In this document: positions 39,615 to 53,269 of the stretch, piece after piece
Layout: the number at the start of each line of letters is the position of its first letter
Position numbering within the stretch: position 1 is the stretch's first letter
Assembly (NCBI GenBank): GCA_024734555.1
Contig: JANPWX010019252.1
Span: 62,001 to 126,000, forward strand
Source of the DNA: Trochalopteron elliotii
Lineage: Eukaryota > Chordata > Aves > Passeriformes > Leiothrichidae
Length of the DNA: 64,000 nucleotides
Reading direction: 5' to 3'
Translations under genes and position numbers: made by a program
Notes under the pieces: model-generated
The model's database searches: none
The model's input: the letters and a program-made list of their open reading frames with translations, nothing else
Told to the model about the DNA's origin: nothing

Positions 39615-41221
39615 AAAAAAATGATCATGTGGAATCTGTGGGCTTTAGGAGAAACTGACCAGTTTGAGATAGACATCACTGATTTTCCAGCCACGAGCCA
39701 GTGAAGCAGTGACTTGCAAATAGTGCTGTGCATGCAAGATTCTACTTGTCCCAGGCCAAATTTGACTGAGCACCAATCAAATCCAGGTCAAATCTGTTTT
39801 CACCTTGAGGCTGACGAGGGAGCTTCTGGCAGAGTTCATTTTTCTGATTTCTCTAGACTGTGTTTCCCCACATGGAAGTGCACCCCTCGCTTGTGAAGAG
39901 CCATGACACCTTCTTTCCCTCAGGTGGCAGCCACCCCTCAGGGATGCCAGGCGTAAGGAGCACCTGGAAAACCCCAATTCTGGAGGCTGATGAACAATAC
40001 CCCAAGGTGGGAAACATCCAGGGATGCTGAGAATCCCTAAAAACCAGCACGGGCCACCTTTATGTGTGCTGACCCCACACAAGGCAAGGGCACAGAACCT
40101 CTCACCTCCATCATGAACATCAGACTGTGTCAAACCCCGCAGGGTTTGGGTTGGAGGTTGGAAATCAGGCTGAGTTCCCTGGCCTGTGGCTCACTGGCAT
40201 GGAAACAGGAATGCCCCAGCAGGTTAAGAACTGGCTCTTCCACCTAAAGGATGGAAAGAAGGGGGAGAAAAAGCAAGAGAGAGAAAAGAGCTGCTGCCAT
40301 TGAATAATTGATGAGTTTCAGACCAATCAATGTGACAGCAGAGCAGGGCTAATTAAAGGTTTCTGAGGAATCCCTGTAGTAATTTACTTGAATGTAAGAA
40401 GTTCATATTCTCTCTCCCTTTTTTTCCCCTCCCTGTTCCTAGGAATTCCAGTTTTAGGCTTCGGCGGTCTCTAACCACCGCTCACTTTTCCCCTCCAGGG
40501 GGATGTTTGCTATGGAAATATGCAATTAATATTGCAGCCATCGTAATTGCTAATTATTAAAACAATGCTACCCCCTTTTTCATGGCCTACTTTCTTGCTC
40601 AAAATGATTTAAATAACAGGGAAAAGAAAAAAAAAAAGAAAGAAAGAAAAAAAAGAAGCTGAGGCAAGGTGGCTGGGGCTCAGCTGAGCCAGGATTAAGT
40701 GCTGAGCATGCCTGGGTTTGGCTGTAATTCCATGAATTCCCACATCTGCCTGAAAACTGAGGGCAAGGTGATGCTGTCGGTGAGTGGCCCTTGCCATAAC
40801 CTTGAGCAATGCCAAAAAAATGCTGTGCAAAGCCAGAACAGCCTGAACCCATTTAGTGGTGAGGGTATCTGGAGGGTCTGCCCGTGTTTCTGAAGCAGCT
40901 GTTGTGGGGCTGTCCTGGTGCTGCCATGAAATATTAATAGCCAGTGATGAGGAATTAACTGTCAGAGGTGTAGGCTGTAAAGGGAAAGGTGAATCAGACA
41001 GGAGAGATGTGCTCAGTGCCAGGGACCTGGTCTGGGGAGAGGATGAAATTTTCTGGTCACCTGGTCACCTGGTCAGGACTTACCATCTCCCCCTTAAAAA
41101 AAAAAAACCCAAAAAAAAGAGGGGGCTTTTTGGGTAGCCTAGGTGTTGGAATCCTGGGGCAGCAGAGCAGAGCACAGCCAGCTCAGGGTGCTTCCCACAG
41201 GACTTAAAACCCCAAGGTCAG
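39615..41221. other. Intergenic, includes a candidate regulatory block
   Basis: No gene is seen. Purine-only simple sequence lies at 40620-40657 and an A-run at 41096-41120. The block 40300-40570 is listed separately. Confidence 0.55.
40300..40570. promoter_or_regulatory. Candidate conserved noncoding block
   Basis: Repeat-poor sequence with an exact TAATTA at 40551-40556 and an inverted repeat TGCAAT-TAAT-ATTGCA at 40521-40536. Several other ATTA and TAAT cores lie in 40335-40390. This is typical of homeodomain/POU-rich noncoding elements but unproven. Confidence 0.3.
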
Positions 41222-41480
41222 ACTTTGAGGAAATGGCCTCAAGCTGTGCCAGGGCAGGTTTAGGTTGGCTATTAGGAAAATTTCTTCATGGAAGGGGCTC
41301 CCAAGCCCCAGCACAGCTAAAGAGGGCAGTGGTGAAGTCCCTATCCCTGGAGGGGTTTAAATGCCATGTGGATGTGGCACTTGGGGACTTGGGTCAGTGG
41401 TGGCCTTGTCTGTGCTGGGGGAATTCTTGGATTTGAACGTGGAGTGCTTTTCCAGCCTAAAGGGTTCTGTGATTCTCTGA
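41222..41480 (+). mobile_element. CR1 LINE 3' fragment
   Basis: Sense CR1 with 'atggcctcaagctgtgccag', 'atttcttcatggaaggggct', 'gccatgtggatgtggcactt' and the tail 'ttctgtgattctctga'. Confidence 0.9.
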
Positions 41481-43103
41481 TGGTCAAGAGCTGAAATGTT
41501 GTGGGGCTGAGCTGCTCCCCATGCTCTGCATCCCAACCCTTTCCTGACCCACTGCTTGGGTCTCATGTCAGGGAAACTGGACTCAGTTTCTGGGGTGGGA
41601 TGGAGGGAGCTCGCATGTGGCACCACAGGAGGCTGCAGGGATTCAGACCCAAGTGAGAGGCCACAGTGAGAGCTGCCAGCACATGGAGCACCTGTGGAAC
41701 TCCTTGGAGCACCTCCTCCACACTGTGGCAGCTGCTGCTGCCATTGTCAGGGCAGGGCACTCAAAAAACAGACTGCACTTAACAACACCCTGGCCATGGT
41801 GTGAAGAATTCCAAGGTGGCTCCTTCACCCTTGTGAATGTGGAGGGAGAAAGATGAAAATCCTGCTGCTGAGGGTGCTGGTGCAGAGCCATTCATGCACT
41901 GACAGCAGACTGCAGGGACCTGGGGGGGAGGGAATCTGCTGGGGGTTTCTGGAAGCAATGTATGTGGAAATAAGGCTTTAAAAAGTGCCTCTGTCTGTTG
42001 AGGCTACAGCGACAGAGCTGTTTTCTCCTGCACATAAATGAAAGTAAAAAAATTGTCAGGGTTATAATAAAACATGAAAGGCTTATGTATAAGCTAGGAA
42101 GTAAGGCTTTGAATGGGTTCCTGGTGGTCTCAGGTGGTGAAAGGTGTAGCTATAATACAGACAGCAATTAGAAACAGGTTTGCTATTAACTGGCTTACTT
42201 TGCTGGCTGCTTTGATGGAGCTGACCTTTCCCTCCCAGCCCGTCCTGGAGCAGGTGACAGGTTGGAGAGTGCCTGGCCCTCACCCCTCCCCGTTAAGTAC
42301 AGGTTTCAGTCCCATGTATCATCTCTTTTCCTGCCAGGGGGGTGGGCTTTGGTGTGTGTAGAGCTGATGGAGTGATGGTTGAGCCCTGGCTCTAATTGCA
42401 GCATGTAGGCAGTGCAAACCTGTGGTGGGGAAGGCAGAAGGAATGGGCTGAGCTCCCTGTTGCTCCTTCAAGAGGCAAAAAAAAAAAACAAAACAGAACA
42501 ACCCTGGTGGGGTTTGAGGAACATTTTTTTTTTCCTCTCTCTCTACAGTGGGACGCACCACCTCTAAAAATCCCTGTTTTGTAACACTGCCAAAGCTTCA
42601 TTAGTGATGTTACTGGCTGATGTGCCTGCAATTTCTCCTATTTATCCAAGGAGTGAATTTTGTTAGGAGATAAAAATTTTCATGATCTGCTGAATTTTTA
42701 TTTTTTAAAGGACTTGAACTAAGTAATCTTTTCCTGCAGTTCACAAAGCTGCCTGGAAGTTACCTGATCTAGTTTCAAATCCACCGCTGATCCTGCTGGG
42801 ATTTGAACCAGTAATTTGAAGGAAAGCTTTCTGCTGCTTTTCTTAGGTGTGCTCTGCTTTCCACCACCAGGCATCTTGTTGGGTGACCCTGACGAAGAGG
42901 CAGAATGGGCAGGGGGTGGTTGGCTTCTGCAAAGGGAGAAAGGGAATTGCTATCAGTTCCAGTGGGTAAGGAAGAATTGGTGTTGGGCTGGGCCTGGCAG
43001 AGGTGGAAGAGCTGCTGCTGTTACAGCTCCAGCCAGGTATCTCCTGTCTCCATTTTGATGTCCACCACACCTCAAGCTGCACTGTTCTGTCCACAATAAA
43101 TGC
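41481..43103. other. Intergenic, nothing recognised
   Basis: No gene is supported. The stretch 42050-42200 is AT-rich and unique-looking. An A-run lies at 42478-42488. Confidence 0.55.
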
Positions 43104-43199
43104 CTGGTCCAGGGGAAGGTGTCCCTGTCATAGCAGGGGGTGGAATGACATAAGTTTTAAGGTCCCTTCCAACCCAAACCATTCCAGGATTCTGTGAAA
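43104..43199 (+). mobile_element. CR1 LINE 3' tail
   Basis: A short copy holding only the last ~95 bases: 'ggtgtccctgtcatagcagg', 'ggtcccttccaacccaaacc' and 'attccaggattctgtgaaat'. Confidence 0.9.
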
Positions 43200-44519
43200 T
43201 GGAAAACACAGGTACAGGAGCAACTGAGAGGAGTCACTCAAAACTGCTGAAAAGCCAGGCAGGTAGCAGAGTCTGCTACAGACCTTTCCTTAACCTTGTT
43301 CTAGTCAGAGCTTTAGCCAACACATCTTCCAAATCTGCTCCCTTCACTTGGTATGTTCTTCATTTCCATCACACCAGTAACACCTCTGTTGGAGTTCTGG
43401 GGAAAATCTATTGTTAGTTATTTAAGAAAATTGCCACTGCTGGTTCTAGCAGACCTGAGCACTCCTCTGAAATGCTGCCAAGACCCACAGCAGGCTTCCA
43501 GTGCCTTCCCAAGCTGAATGATTACATCTTCACCCAGAGTTGGTCAATGAGTGGTTCAGATCTGCCCCAAAATTCTGAGGGTCTTGGAGCCCATCATGGG
43601 ATTTGGGGAGGAAATCAAAACACCCTCCTGTCCAGCAGGTGTGGGCCACCACGCTGATGGAACCACGTGTGCCAGGATCCTACTCTGCTCCTGGATAGCA
43701 GCAGATGGTTAATCCAGCAGAATTATGGCAACAAGTTTGAGGATGTATGCATTCAAATCCACACTGTTCACCCTCTTGGATAAAGCCATTTGTTAATTAA
43801 TAGGTGAGGAGAAGCTAAACCAAAGCAAAACCAGGGAAGGGGTGGCTGTGCCCAAATGCCAGGTGGTTTTTCATCACCTGTAACCAGGTGCACAGGGAAG
43901 AGAGACAGGAATTAGGTGGTAAAAGAGCAGAATTTACTCTCACCCCGGGATGGAGGGAGCATCCCAGGAGGAGAGGAACTGGTTAAAGCCGTGGCCAGGG
44001 TGTAGCAGCAGGATGCAGAGCGTGGGTGGTGAAGGATTGGTGGGCTGTAATGATGCAGGGGGCTGTATGGAAATGCCCACCAGCCCTGGGCAGACGGGGG
44101 GGACGAGGCTCTGAGAGGCAGAGGGAGCGTTATTGATGCGCTCGCCTCGGGGAGGGAAGCGGATAATGGATGTGGGATGTTGGCCGTGCTTTGTCATCAA
44201 ACGAGGGCCCTGAAAGATGGTGCACTGGAATATTATCAGTCATTCCTTGATCAAGATGTAATGCTCTCGGGGTCCTTTTCTTTCTCTCTTTCTCCCCCAC
44301 CGCAGTGGAGAACGCTTTTATTTCTCCCTCTTTGACCTTTTTGCTCCGGTGTTTTGGGATGCTTGGATCCATCCTGCTTTTAACCAAGAGAGCACTACCC
44401 TCCCCTCTTCTCTTCCTCCCTTCCCCCAAGCCTGAAGATACTGGTGTGAATTCGAGGAAATCATGTTTCCTGGTCTGTGTGGCTTCGTCTTGAAAAAAGC
44501 CTCTTGCTTTTCATCCCCC
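43200..44519. other. Intergenic, nothing recognised
   Basis: No gene is seen. The segment 44080-44300 has more CpG than its surroundings and a tidy unique texture, and could be regulatory. Confidence 0.5.
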
Positions 44520-44960
44520 CCCACCCTGCCATACTGTTAATAGATTATGTGCATGCATACAAATACTTAAGTTTTATTTCTGTGGTGCTATAGGTAGGAA
44601 TAGTGCTTCCTAAACAAATAAAAAGGTCAGTCCCTGCTTTGAGATTGCCATAACACAGCAAGGGATGGCAAATAAGGGGTTTTATTACATCTCACCTGTA
44701 TTTAGGCAAATCAAACAATTGCATTTTTTACAACCCTGCGTAATGGCCTGATGCAACCAAATGAGACCTCTCTCCCGGGGAGTTTAAGCAGCATATTAGC
44801 TTTATCACTTGATGACCCATAAAATGGTTGTGCACCCCTTAGTGATTACCTGACTTACTCAGCACAGCTTGGCGGGGAGGATATTTAAACATTTTTTGCA
44901 TTATCGTTTTCACAATGTCATAGTTCCAGTCATCAGCCTTTCAAAGGAGGTGGCTTTCCT
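44520..44960. promoter_or_regulatory. Candidate conserved noncoding block
   Basis: 440 bases of repeat-free, AT-rich sequence with ATGCATACAAAT-like, TTTATT, ATTAGC and GATTACC motifs and no open frame of note. Among the blocks listed it has the most even, unique texture. Conservation must be tested by alignment. Confidence 0.35.
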
Positions 44961-46899
44961 TTACATTTTTATATGGGGTATTAAACCAAGGAAAAGGGGG
45001 TTGGGAAGAGAAAAATAAGGTTTATCCATATCTTGGATACGAAATTAGAATTTGGGGCATCTCCTCTTCCCCTCATGTCTCCTCTGATGGCATTTCATTG
45101 TGTGAATAACTTTGTAGTTATAAACCTCATGGAGCTGATGGACAGGATAAATGGAGAAATATTTCCTCTCCCACAAAGTGGCAGTGATTTGGTGTGTGCT
45201 GCAGAGTGGTGTTTAAGAGGCACAAGAGAAAAGAGGTGGGAACAAATGCTGCACATCATCTCTGCAGACTGCACGTGGCAGGAGAGCCCCAGCTCCTGGA
45301 CTGGTTTTCTGGGCTACACAGCTCTCCATCCACCTTTGCACACTGCAGACAGCTTTTGTTGTGTTTATCATCACCTCTTCATTAATCATCTCTTTGCACA
45401 AGGTGCCACAACCCCGTGTTCATGTCCTTTGGCATCTTGACTAGGGATCATTTGCAGAAATTCCAGGTTTGGTGTTGCACCCTGTGTGCAGCAGGAGAAG
45501 ATGCTGAGCAAACCCTCACCAGCATCCCATTGAGTCACCTCTCATAAAAAATGAGAAATGTCACATTTCTACAGCTGACAAAGAAATGTGCAGTTAGAGA
45601 AACTCTCTGGAATGTCATTAGAAGGAGCATTTCAAAGCACTTATGGTCAAACTTCTCCTCCACTCCATCTGGGATTGTTTCTCCTTAATTGTGGGTAACT
45701 CCCAAATAAAGAACGTAAGTGATGACACCACCAGTATTTGCCTGTCATTCCCCCACACTACAGCTGGAAATGTAGAAAAAGGCAATGCAAAAGGAATGTG
45801 CTCCAGAGAAGTTTTTGAGAGAACAATAATAACCTTGGAGGAATTAAATTCAAAAACTGGGCCTTGGGACAAGAACTTTTAATGACAATGCTTTTGAGAT
45901 TCTAAGTTTTTCAGAGTTGCTTTGTGTGTAAAGCAAGTTAGAGAAAAATAGGGGTTTTTAAAATTTTGTTGAAAACTTCAAGGTTTAAGAATTCAGATTT
46001 TGCTGAATTTAGATAAAAGATAAAAATTGGATATATAAGTAAATAAAAAAATGGATAAATAAATAAATATACCTTTTAAGAAAAGCTCAGCTGATTATTT
46101 AATTGAAAAAAACCCTCCTAAATTTAAATTTAAATCTGCTGAAGACCTGAAAAGGAGCATGGCTTGAGATGAAATAAAATTTCTTGAAATGAGACATTTC
46201 AGTATTTTAAAAAGCTTTTCTACTCCATTGTTAAAAAAAAAAAAAAAAAAGTTGCAATCAGTATGAAAAATATTTTGTGTTTACCAGAATTGAACTGCTC
46301 CTGGGAAATGTTTTTTAAGGATAAACTTATGGACCACTCTGCTTTTTAGATAGGAACCTGGGGAGTTATTTACTCTTGCTTTGGGTTTCTGAAAGGTAGC
46401 TTCCCACTGATTTTGTGGCCCAGAGCTCCCCCCCAGTCACCACACTTGGATGAAGCACAGCTGGGCTGCAACCTGAGGTCACAACTTCAATCTGCCAATC
46501 CCTTAGAGGTGTTCTGGGTAGTCCTGAGGCATCTGGATGCCTGTGTTTGGGAATTTCATTCCCATCTGCTTTGCAATTTGGCTTTGTACAGCCTTTCTTG
46601 GTTGGAGGATGCCCTGAGACTCATGGAACTCCATCCAGCTGACTTACACCATCAGAGAGTGAATGAGATGTCTGAGCAGCAAGGCTACTCACAGCTCCTA
46701 CAGCATGCTGCCAACAGGCCCAAATGTCACCAAACATCCCCAAACTTGTAGCTGAGCCCAAAATTAGAACATCTTTGGGCTGAAAAGGAAGTTAATAGGG
46801 TAATCTCTGCTGTTGGCCTTGCTCACAGTGTCTCCACCTGCCAATGGCCTGAGGAACAGCCAGGAGGGATCTTCCAATCTTTGTGGAAAATTTTGAGGC
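44961..46899. other. Intergenic, simple repeats only
   Basis: AT-rich sequence with (AAAT)n-like repeats at 46040-46075 and an A-run at 46232-46250. A 135-codon open frame at 45033-45440 has no family resemblance and I do not call it. Confidence 0.55.
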
Positions 46900-47353
<454 letters not shown>

Positions 47354-48194
47354 ATCTTAAATAATTCTGAAACTGCACAGACCTCCCTATTCCTGCTGAT
47401 CCTGTTTCATCAATAAGGTTGAAACTTCACTGGTCTCTGTGGGAATTTGGTCAGCAGATACCACAAAGGGTTTGCACAGGGTACCTACAATGGGTACAGT
47501 GATAGATCTTCTCTCCTGAAGTACACACACTGAGCATATCAGTAGCAGGATTTCCTCCCAAGAGACAGATCCCAGGCCTTAGTTACAGGCCACTGTCCTA
47601 TTCACTACCTTGTCACTGGTTCCTGCACTGGCTTGATCTCTGATGGCTGTGTAGGGAGCAGAGCTTGGTAACCAGAGCAGGAGAGAGCTTTGAGGTTCTG
47701 TCACCAACTAGGTGGAGTCACCTCAGGCAAGTCACTTCCTCCTGGATCACCAAAACTACATTGGCTCTCCAAACTTGTTGACACAGATGGGAGATTGTGG
47801 GATTTTTTGGAGGATTTTGACTCTTTGCTTCTGTCAGGTTGATCAGGGTGTGCTTCCCTTTCAGTCCCTGAGGTTCAGTGGACTGGGGAGAGAGGAGGTG
47901 GAAAAGCTGCAGGGTTTCACACAGGAGCAGTGAGAGAAGGTGTCACTTGGTGGTGTCCACAGTGGCACTGGGATTCTTCTGTCCATGGGAGCAACGTGTG
48001 TGGGGGCAGCTGTGGGAAAGGGATCTGTACTAAAAGGGTTGTTGGCAAATACATGATGGGGAGTCCCATTTTACTGGGAGGTGTGCTGCAGGTCAGGAGG
48101 AAGGGAGATGTCAGCTGCTACTTCCATTTCTAGTGTCTGGATTCTCAAAATCCTCTCTGATGCAAAAAGGATGTCATTTTTTTTCTGACTTTAT
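47354..48194. other. Intergenic, nothing recognised
   Basis: Unique-looking sequence between CR1 copies, with no gene supported. Confidence 0.55.
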
Positions 48195-48253
48195 TTGGTA
48201 GACAGCTGGACCAGATGATCATTGTAGGTTCCTTCCAAATGAACTATTCCTGA
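48195..48253 (+). mobile_element. CR1 tail remnant
   Basis: 'ctggaccagatgatcattgt' and 'ggttccttccaaatgaacta' match the last ~60 bases of a CR1 element. It is directly followed by another CR1 piece in the same direction. Confidence 0.65.
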
Positions 48254-48257
48254 GCTG

Positions 48258-48405
48258 TGGTGGCAGACTCACCACTGCTGGAGGTGATCAAGGAAGAACT
48301 GGACAGGGCACTTACTGCCAAAGTCTGGTTGACAAGGTGGTGATCAGAGATTGAACTCAGTGATATTGAAGGTCTTTTCCAGCCTAAATGATTCTGTGAT
48401 TCTAC
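48258..48405 (+). mobile_element. CR1 LINE 3' fragment
   Basis: 'ctggaggtgatcaaggaaga', 'ctggacagggcacttactgc' and 'gattctgtgattctacga' give a CR1 3' end. Its 'ggttgacaaggtggtgatca' block marks yet another subfamily. Confidence 0.82.
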
Positions 48406-48548
48406 GACTTTTAGATTTGACCCTATCTCCCATTTAATATCTCCTAAATTGTTGTTAAGCAAGCCCATCCAGCCATCCTAAATTTGCATTCTCTGGAAAA
48501 TATTTAGGGGATGAAGGCTGCTATCTGTGAATCACCAGCTGGAAAATA

Positions 48549-48705
48549 ATCACAGACTGTACAGATCTGAAATGGGCCCATCAGGCTCATTGAGTCCAGC
48601 TCCTGGCCCTGCACAGACACAGCAGTCCCACCCTCTGCATCCCTGAGAGTGGTTCCCAAGTGCTCCTGTAGCTCTGGCAGCCTTGGGGCTGTGACCATTC
48701 CCTAC
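48549..48705 (-). mobile_element. CR1 LINE fragment
   Basis: Antisense CR1: 'atcacagactgtacagatct', 'tcaggctcattgagtccagc' and 'tcctggccctgcacagacac'. It faces the + strand copy about 140 bases upstream, so the two tails converge. Confidence 0.75.
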
Positions 48706-49589
48706 AGAGTTAGATGGTGGGGATTCATTTCTAACTTTGTTTATTAGAACCCACATTCTCCACTCCTATGTACCAAAGGCTGAAGCTTCTGTGCCTTTTC
48801 CCATTTATTGCTGCTCCACCAGAAATGTCTATCACCTTAGGAATTACTTACATCATTTTTTCAGCTTGCTTTTGGATGTCAAACCACACAATGATCCAGG
48901 AATCTGAGATAAATGTGTCAATTTAAGCAATTTTTTTGTTGTTGTTAGTCTTTGTATTACAACTTCACCCAAATGCTTCCTAAATCAGGACTCTACTTTG
49001 GATCTGACAATTCTTTGATGATTTCTGAGACTTGGAGCAAATATTGCAGCTGGCTGCTGAGGCACTCTGCTGTGTGGGCTGGTTTGTGGAAACAAATTCC
49101 TAACTATTCTGGTCTATAAATCCTGAGTCTAACACCACGAGACTTTCATCAGTGAATTCACTCCCAGCATATTGGCATTTTAAGTTTTTGACAATCCCAT
49201 TTAACCATCTATATTGATTGCAGGTTTGGGCATATACAAAGGAACCATTTTCAGGGGGAATTTGAATTCCATTGGAGTAGAAGGAAAGCCCCAGATCACG
49301 TCAATGCACTTTGATACTTAATTGGCAATCCTGGGGTAGTGTAACTTCAATTAAAGTGAAGTCATCCTGCATACCTGTCTACTGACCTGCGTTCCTGCAC
49401 GAACATGACGATGTTTGATAATGAGCACGGAGAGCACACAGTGTAACAGCCCAAGGTAATGAGTGTCCCCAAGGCAGGAGGTATCAAGTCTCCTCAAGGC
49501 ACCCTTCCCTCTAGTTTTCCTTTTTGTTATTATTATTATTATGCTACTACTTCTCTCCCCCTGTAGTGGCTTTACCCACCTGTAATTGC

Positions 49590-49900
49590 AATAAAAGGAG
49601 GGAGCCAGGAGATATTTCTTTGCAGACGAGACAGTGGTTGTGTTATTATGGTGTATTATGTTACTTTCCATTAGACCAAAAACTTTTCATCTCTAACCCT
49701 AGGAGGTGACCTACAGTAAATACAGTGTCGTATTTAGCTTTTGTAAATAGCTTAGCTCTCATGAATGTTTTATAGTGGGGTAAATATCACATTCTCTCCA
49801 CTTATTTACATCCGCACAGCATCACAGAAGACTTGTTGGTATTAAATATTAATTGTGAGCTTTAGTGAATCTATGCTTTTGTCAAGAGTGCACTGGGCCA
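49590..49900. promoter_or_regulatory. Candidate conserved noncoding block
   Basis: Repeat-free AT-rich sequence with TTATTATGG, ATTATG, AAATATTAATTG and TTATTTACAT-type cores, no open frame and no mobile-element similarity. Texture only. Confidence 0.3.
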
Positions 49901-52900
49901 CACATCTTTTTTGGCCTCACACATTGAGAAACCGCATTATCTTCCCAAGAAAGAACTGGAAGTGCACTGTCAGTGTTTTTTAACCAAACTGGCCCCTGGC
50001 TTGATGGCTGCAGCTCCCATTCCTTTCACCCAGCTGGGAGGAGGGAGAGAAAACACAGGCAAAGATGTGCATGGCTGACCCAACACTTTGGCCTTAGTCT
50101 CTGTATCTCACATCCCAGGGTGAGTCCCTGTGGAAGGATTTTGGAGATTTATGGAGGCCAGGACGGATCAGCCAGTCTGGCTTCCTCTGTATCTCGGTCC
50201 GGTGACCTTCTTGATTGAGCCAAGAACTTGTGTCTGCCTGAAGTATATCTTACTGGGAAGCAACCACATTTTTGGCTGGAAGACATCAATCAGTGGTGAA
50301 TCCACCGTGTCCCCTGGTGCACTGCTATTACTTGATGTATTGTAGTTAATTTTAGAATTACCAATGATTTCTAATGCCATGCTGCCATTTTCCTGGTTTT
50401 TTTGCTTCTAGACATGAATTTTTTTGTTGTGCCTTTCCTGGTAGATTTGCAGATCTTGTCTTGTATGTTATACTTTCCTCCTGGGAAGGACAAGTTCTTC
50501 ATGTCCTGATGGAGGGTAATAATATCTCTCTCACTCTGGATATGCCTAATGCATGGAGCTCTTGGTCTCTGTCCGTTTCAAGTTGTCCATGGCATTTTTT
50601 TGTGTGTCAATTCTTGCATCTCATCTAATCTAGGGCTGAGGGATGTACTCAGTACTCCAGAATCAGTCTCTCCCTTGTGCATAAAAGCTACTTTTTCAGC
50701 ATTGAGTCTTCCTCCAGAGTGACCATGACCCATTACAGGTTTTGGTTTCAAAGCTTTTTAATCCAACCCAAACTTTTTCATAGATAATTTTTTGAGGAAC
50801 TGCTATGGAGCGAGACCTACTTTTAAATATGAACAACACTCTGAGATGTGCTGCTTTTACTGTCTATGAACACAGCTTGTGTTTCCTCCTCAAACTTCAG
50901 TATGACTTTTTTCAAGTCATGACCATGGATTATTGAGGACCCACGTGCCCTCTACACCCAAATAAATTTGCACCAAGGTGTCATTTTAGACATGTAAGTA
51001 GGGACAGAGATGTCAGCATCTATTATGGGTTGATTTCAGTAGCATCTCACCCACCTAACATTGATTGATTTCATGTTCACCCATACTGGTGTGTCTCTGT
51101 TGCTTCACCCTGAGTCTCTACTGAATTATACAAATGTGGGAGAGCAGAACACAGGAAAATTGGTTAAAGATCAGTGTAGGAGACAAGGGTCAATATCTTT
51201 GAGATATTATTTTTTAAATATTCCTCCAGAATGTTTTATCTGCAGGATGAATTCTTTCTTTTTCTGCCTGTTACTTGTGCTGGTTGGGGTCATTGTTTAT
51301 GTTCTGGCTGGTATTGGAAAGGTGGTTACTTAGACATGGGGGAAAGATAGGGTAATGGAGCTTTACAGCATTGATTTTACACGGAAGGCTCATTCTGCAC
51401 TTAAACCCCTCCTTTCCCCATGAATACCTTATTTAAATGGTTAGCACATAATTTTTTAATGAGATGTTCCCTAATCCATCCGACCAAAGACTAGGAAAAC
51501 TATGACTACACAAGAGGGACAAAAAGCTTCTGGGTTTGTCAACTGCCTGATTTTCTGATTTGTTGATTTTGGGGGCCTTTCCTTTGGGAAGAAATGCCTT
51601 TCCTGCTCCACCTGGCCCCAACCCATTAAAATGATTGCAGGAACCAGAGCAGTTGCTGGTGCATGCTGGAGTTTGTCAAGTACTCTTAGCCCAGAGTACC
51701 AGCCTCATTATTTTTAACCAATGCTAATCAAGTTTGGAAGCATCCATTATGTGCTGGTCCAGGGGCAAACTAAACTACATTACAAAACACTTAAGCCCTG
51801 CAAAAAATTTCCTGACCTCTGAAATCTCTTATGACCTAGTTGCAGCTTCACAATGTCTAGCACTAATCTCTCCATTAAAGCCTTTTCACCTATTTCCTAA
51901 ACTGCTGTACAATGTATGTATTTAGACAAAAGCAGCAGCTTTCAGAGCCATTAAAGGCTCAAGCCAAAAGTAAAGATGATTTTCTTATGGCTGAGGATGT
52001 CTGACAGCCTTGGGGGGTTGGACAACACCATGTTCTTCAGCTGACCCTTATTTAAGACAACCTGTGAGTGTCAGGATTACGATGCTAAGATTACTGTGGT
52101 ATTTAAATATTATGTTATTAGTCAAATACTGGCATGTATAAACCCAAGATAATTTGGGGGGAGAGAGGATTGGGGAAGGGGGGAATTCACTGTCAAGGCT
52201 CAGATTTAAGCTGTTAGATTCAGCTTACAGCTGAGTCTTTAAAAACATGTCTTTCCCCACTTATAAACTGCTAGTTATATTTACTGCAACTAAAATAATT
52301 CCTCTCAAGTTTGGTGACCCTGCTTTCTTTCAATTCACTAATTGCCTTTCTAATGGAATCAAGTGCATTGCTTTGGTGGGAGAGTGTGTTAAACCCTCCT
52401 CTTCACTTGGAGGGAAGGAGAACCTGATATCTGTGCTATTCTCCACAATTTTTAAATTCCTGAAACTCTCAGAGCTCCTACAAACAACAGTCAAGAGCAG
52501 TCAGGGCTTATCTCTCCTGAGGAGGAGCACACCTATCAGCTGAGCAGAGGGATTGCTTTGCTCTGAATAAGGAGGAAGAAAATTAAGAGTCTCTTCCAGA
52601 CTCACCCTGCTGCTTCAGCCTTTCCACAGGTAGAGCAAGGACCCATATAAGGTCAGAGGAATTGCCCTTATGATTTTGTTTTTCTCCATCAGGTGGGCAG
52701 AGTGGTAGGTCCAGCCCCCAGCAGCCCAGTCATCAATGTCTGAATGTGGGTGGGATGATGATTTCCACCTTGACACAGGCACAGATCACCTGCTTTGCAA
52801 AATAACTCTGCAAGAAATCATGATCCCATTTGTTCTGCAGAACATGAAATAATGAGCCTGTGGGGAATGGGGCCTGCACCACCTTTCCCTGTGGAGAAGC

Positions 52901-53269
52901 AGGACCCACCCAAACCCCTTGCAAACCTCATTTCAGTTCTTTAACTTTTGAAACCACCCTTAGGGGTGACCCTAGTTTAGACACATCATCTCTAGGACTC
53001 TTGGACTCCTCCCATAAAAAATCAGAATTCAGAGCCCCTCAAGACCTGGTGCAAAATGCAAGGAGAGGAGCAAGCTGTATTGGAGCAGCAAATGGACAGA
53101 AATGAGTTTGCAGGGAAGCCACTGGCACTGCCTGCACTGCCTGAGGTTGTGCCATTCGCCTTCCCTTCTTCTCCCACTTTTTATTGGAGTTATTTTAGTT
53201 GTCATTCTTCACAGTGCTGTGGTCTCAGGATCCAGTTAAGCAAAACCCACATTATCCACACTACCTAAC

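Noticed and set aside
45033..45440. 135-codon + strand open frame
   Set aside because: No domain, repeat or splice evidence; composition is ordinary noncoding.
50640..50700. Possible antisense CR1 segment ('gatgtactcagtactccaga')
   Set aside because: The resemblance is limited to a few words and has no tail or neighbouring CR1 blocks.
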